Below are positions 16,644 to 18,161 of a stretch of DNA of 18,161 nt, in pieces. The DNA lies in assembly GCA_030596245.1 (NCBI GenBank), contig JAUVKN010000042.1, forward strand, positions 1 to 18,161. Direction: 5' to 3'. The stretch is from Bacteroidia bacterium (lineage in GTDB: Bacteria > Bacteroidota > Bacteroidia > Bacteroidales > GCA-2748055). The notes below the pieces were generated by a model, which was not told the origin of the DNA, did no database searches, and saw only the letters and a list, made by a program, of their open reading frames with translations. Position numbers and translations under genes: made by a program. Every line of letters starts with the position of its first letter. The first letter of the stretch is position 1.

Positions 16644-17858
16644 ATGAGTCAGGTAAAACTGGGTGTCATCCGTGAGACTAAAATCCCACCCGATAAGCGG
16701 GTTCCCCTCACTCCCAAACAATGCCGTGAATTGTCGGACCGTTGCGCAGGAATAGAAATCTTCGTTCAACCTTCAGATTACCGTTGTTTTTCAGATGAGG
16801 AGTACAGGGAAGAGGGTATTGAGCTTATAGAAGATCTCTCAGATTGTGATGTACTCATGGGGGTGAAAGAGGTGAAGATCGATGCCCTGTTGAACAACAA
16901 GACCTACCTCTTCTTTTCCCATACCGCCAAAAAGCAGCCCTACAACCGGGGCCTGCTTCAGTCCATCGTAAGCAAAGGCATCAGATTGTTGGATTACGAA
17001 TATCTGACCGGAGAGGACCAGGTAAGGGTGGTTGCTTTTGGCCGTTGGGCCGGGGTGGTTGGAGCATACAGTGGATTAAGGGCCCATGGATTGAGGTTTG
17101 AGGGATCACAACTACGATCTGCCTCAGCTTGCCACGACCTGAATGAATTGAAATCGGAGCTTCACAAACTGGACCTGGGAAAGACCAGGATTGCCATTAC
17201 AGGTGGAGGCAGGGTGGCCGGAGGTGCCACCGAAATCCTGGATGCGGCCGGGGTGATGCAGGTGAGCCCGGAGGAGTATCTGAGCAGGGAGTTTGATCAT
17301 GCGGTCTACACCCGGCTCGATCCATGGCACTACACAACCCGTAAAGATGGATCGGAATTTGATTTCGGCCATTTCATTTCTCATCCTGATATGTATGAAA
17401 ATAGCTTCAGGCCCTATGCTGTCCGGACCGATCTGTTTGTGGCATGCCATTTTTGGGATCCCAAATCCCCCATACTTCTGACACCTGAAGATCTGGCCGG
17501 AAGCGAGGTCCCCATCTCGATCATTGCCGATATCAGCTGCGATATCAATGGGCCCATTCCCTCCACCATCAGGGCCTCCACCATTGCTGATCCATACTAT
17601 GGATATGATCCAGTCTCGGGAAGTGAAACTGATCCATTCAGGGACGGATCCATTACAGTGATGGCTGTGGATAACCTGCCCGGCGAGCTTCCCAGAGATG
17701 CTTCGGCTGACTTTGGAGCTGCACTGATAGAACATGTGATCCCCGAATTGTTGGGATTAAAAGAGACAGGAATGTTGGAGCGGGCCTCCATCACCGAAGG
17801 AGGTGCATTAACGGAAGGGTATGCCTACCTGAAGCATTACCTGGAGGGGAAGGAGTGA
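16644..17858 (+). CDS. LYS1/alanine-dehydrogenase-type NAD(P) oxidoreductase (saccharopine dehydrogenase-like)
   Basis: This 404-residue protein begins with an AlaDh/PNT N-terminal domain (RETKIPPDKRVPLTP, 10-24). A Rossmann domain follows (IAITGGGRVAGGATEIL, 183-199). K75 in GVKEVK and H93 in FFSHTAKKQ correspond to the catalytic K77 and H96 of yeast saccharopine dehydrogenase Lys1. LLDYEYL and RVVAFGRWAGVVGAYSGLRA parallel Lys1's LYDLEFL and RVAAFGFYAG. IADISCDINGPI and ITEGGALTEGY complete the pattern. The likely reaction is NAD(P)-linked reductive or oxidative chemistry at an amino group, either saccharopine cleavage to lysine or a related opine-type substrate. Bacteroidota usually make lysine by the diaminopimelate route, so the physiological substrate is uncertain. 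It follows the YkgJ-type gene by 75 bases and is the last complete gene on this strand. Confidence 0.8.
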   Translation: MSQVKLGVIRETKIPPDKRVPLTPKQCRELSDRCAGIEIFVQPSDYRCFSDEEYREEGIELIEDLSDCDVLMGVKEVKIDALLNNKTYLFFSHTAKKQPYNRGLLQSIVSKGIRLLDYEYLTGEDQVRVVAFGRWAGVVGAYSGLRAHGLRFEGSQLRSASACHDLNELKSELHKLDLGKTRIAITGGGRVAGGATEILDAAGVMQVSPEEYLSREFDHAVYTRLDPWHYTTRKDGSEFDFGHFISHPDMYENSFRPYAVRTDLFVACHFWDPKSPILLTPEDLAGSEVPISIIADISCDINGPIPSTIRASTIADPYYGYDPVSGSETDPFRDGSITVMAVDNLPGELPRDASADFGAALIEHVIPELLGLKETGMLERASITEGGALTEGYAYLKHYLEGKE

Positions 17859-17966
17859 AACCTTCTCTAAAAACTCTATCCAAGCATCCTCTCTCTTGAT
17901 GTTCAGTAATTAGACCTGCAGTATAAAACCTATACCTGAATGGCATAAGGAACCGTACACCTATCA

Positions 17967-17984
17967 TGTTGCATTATTGCAACA
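17967..17984. other. Perfect 7-bp inverted repeat between convergent genes
   Basis: TGTTGCA and TGCAACA flank a TTAT loop. It lies 18 bases past the stop of the - strand toxin fragment and 108 past the + strand stop. It could fold as a hairpin serving either convergent transcript, but neither side has a T-run, so a bidirectional terminator is only a possibility. The surrounding gap 17859-18002 shows no gene. Confidence 0.35.
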
Positions 17985-18002
17985 CTAAATTCCAGTTTTA
18001 CT

Positions 18003-18161
18003 TTAGGATTTGCTGGGCAGCTTTCCAGGATCCTGCCGGTTGTCCCAGAAAACAATCAGTTGGAGTTCCTTTTTTCTCGGTCTTACCCGGTAATACAGTG
18101 TATTCTGCTTGGTGACAAAACCCTTTCTGATGTTCTTCTTTTTTCTGGATTCCTCGAACAT
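18003..18161 (-). CDS. C-terminal end of a RelE/ParE-family type II toxin (partial)
   Basis: Read on the - strand from the window edge, 52 codons lead to a TAA at 18005-18003. The peptide includes KKKNIRKGFVTKQNTLYYRV followed by IVFWDNRQDPGKL. The pattern VTKQNxLYYRV, then FWDNRQDPxKL at the C-terminus, is characteristic of RelE/ParE-superfamily toxins in Bacteroidota. Family proteins are about 95-100 residues, so roughly half is visible; the ATG at 18161-18159 is probably internal, and the upstream half lies outside the window. The cognate antitoxin is expected further right, upstream on this strand; nothing between this stop and the neighbouring gene looks like one. It is convergent with the oxidoreductase gene. 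Confidence 0.75.
   Translation of the reverse strand: MFEESRKKKNIRKGFVTKQNTLYYRVRPRKKELQLIVFWDNRQDPGKLPSKS

Noticed and set aside
17849..17866. GAAGG/CCTTC hairpin at the stop of the Lys1-like gene as a terminator
   Set aside because: The stem is five bases with a seven-base loop and no T-run follows.

Overview
The window looks like a chromosomal segment from a member of the Bacteroidota, probably a Bacteroidales/Marinilabiliales-type or marine relative. This is inferred from the menF-D-B-A-C-E gene order, the short single-chain MenE, start codons preceded by A-rich sequence rather than Shine-Dalgarno motifs, and moderate GC content. No rRNA, tRNA, CRISPR array or intact mobile element was seen. 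Every complete gene lies on the + strand; only a gene fragment at the far right edge is on the - strand. No stretch longer than about 180 bases lacks a gene or gene remnant.

Region 1 (1-6824) is a compact menaquinone (vitamin K2) operon. It holds the tail of a hotdog thioesterase (probably the DHNA-CoA hydrolase MenI), then menF, menD, menB, menA, menC and menE. Genes overlap or lie 0-37 bases apart. Together they take chorismate through isochorismate, SEPHCHC, o-succinylbenzoate and its CoA ester to dihydroxynaphthoyl-CoA, hydrolyse that and prenylate it. MenH and the final methyltransferase (MenG/UbiE) are not in the window.

Region 2 (6821-7005) is a decayed remnant of a class II fructose-bisphosphate-type aldolase. 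It is butted directly against the menE stop codon, and its own stop overlaps the iolB start (ATGA). Its N-terminal part is gone, and an internal out-of-frame deletion separates the two surviving pieces.

Region 3 (7002-15818) is a myo-inositol catabolic operon: iolB, iolC, iolD, a sodium/solute symporter, iolA, an iolE-like TIM-barrel gene and iolG. It encodes import, oxidation, dehydration, ring opening, isomerisation, phosphorylation and the final semialdehyde dehydrogenase step. The only missing step is cleavage of the phosphorylated intermediate by an IolJ-type aldolase, which is exactly the family of the broken gene in Region 2.

Region 4 (15819-18161) holds a YkgJ-type cysteine-cluster protein, a LYS1/alanine-dehydrogenase-type NAD(P) oxidoreductase and, convergent at the right edge, the C-terminal end of a RelE/ParE-family toxin.

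Most of the window is well-understood metabolism and I do not see a convincing new defence or mobile system. The most notable observation is the aldolase remnant at the men/iol junction and what it implies about how the two operons came together and how the inositol pathway is completed.
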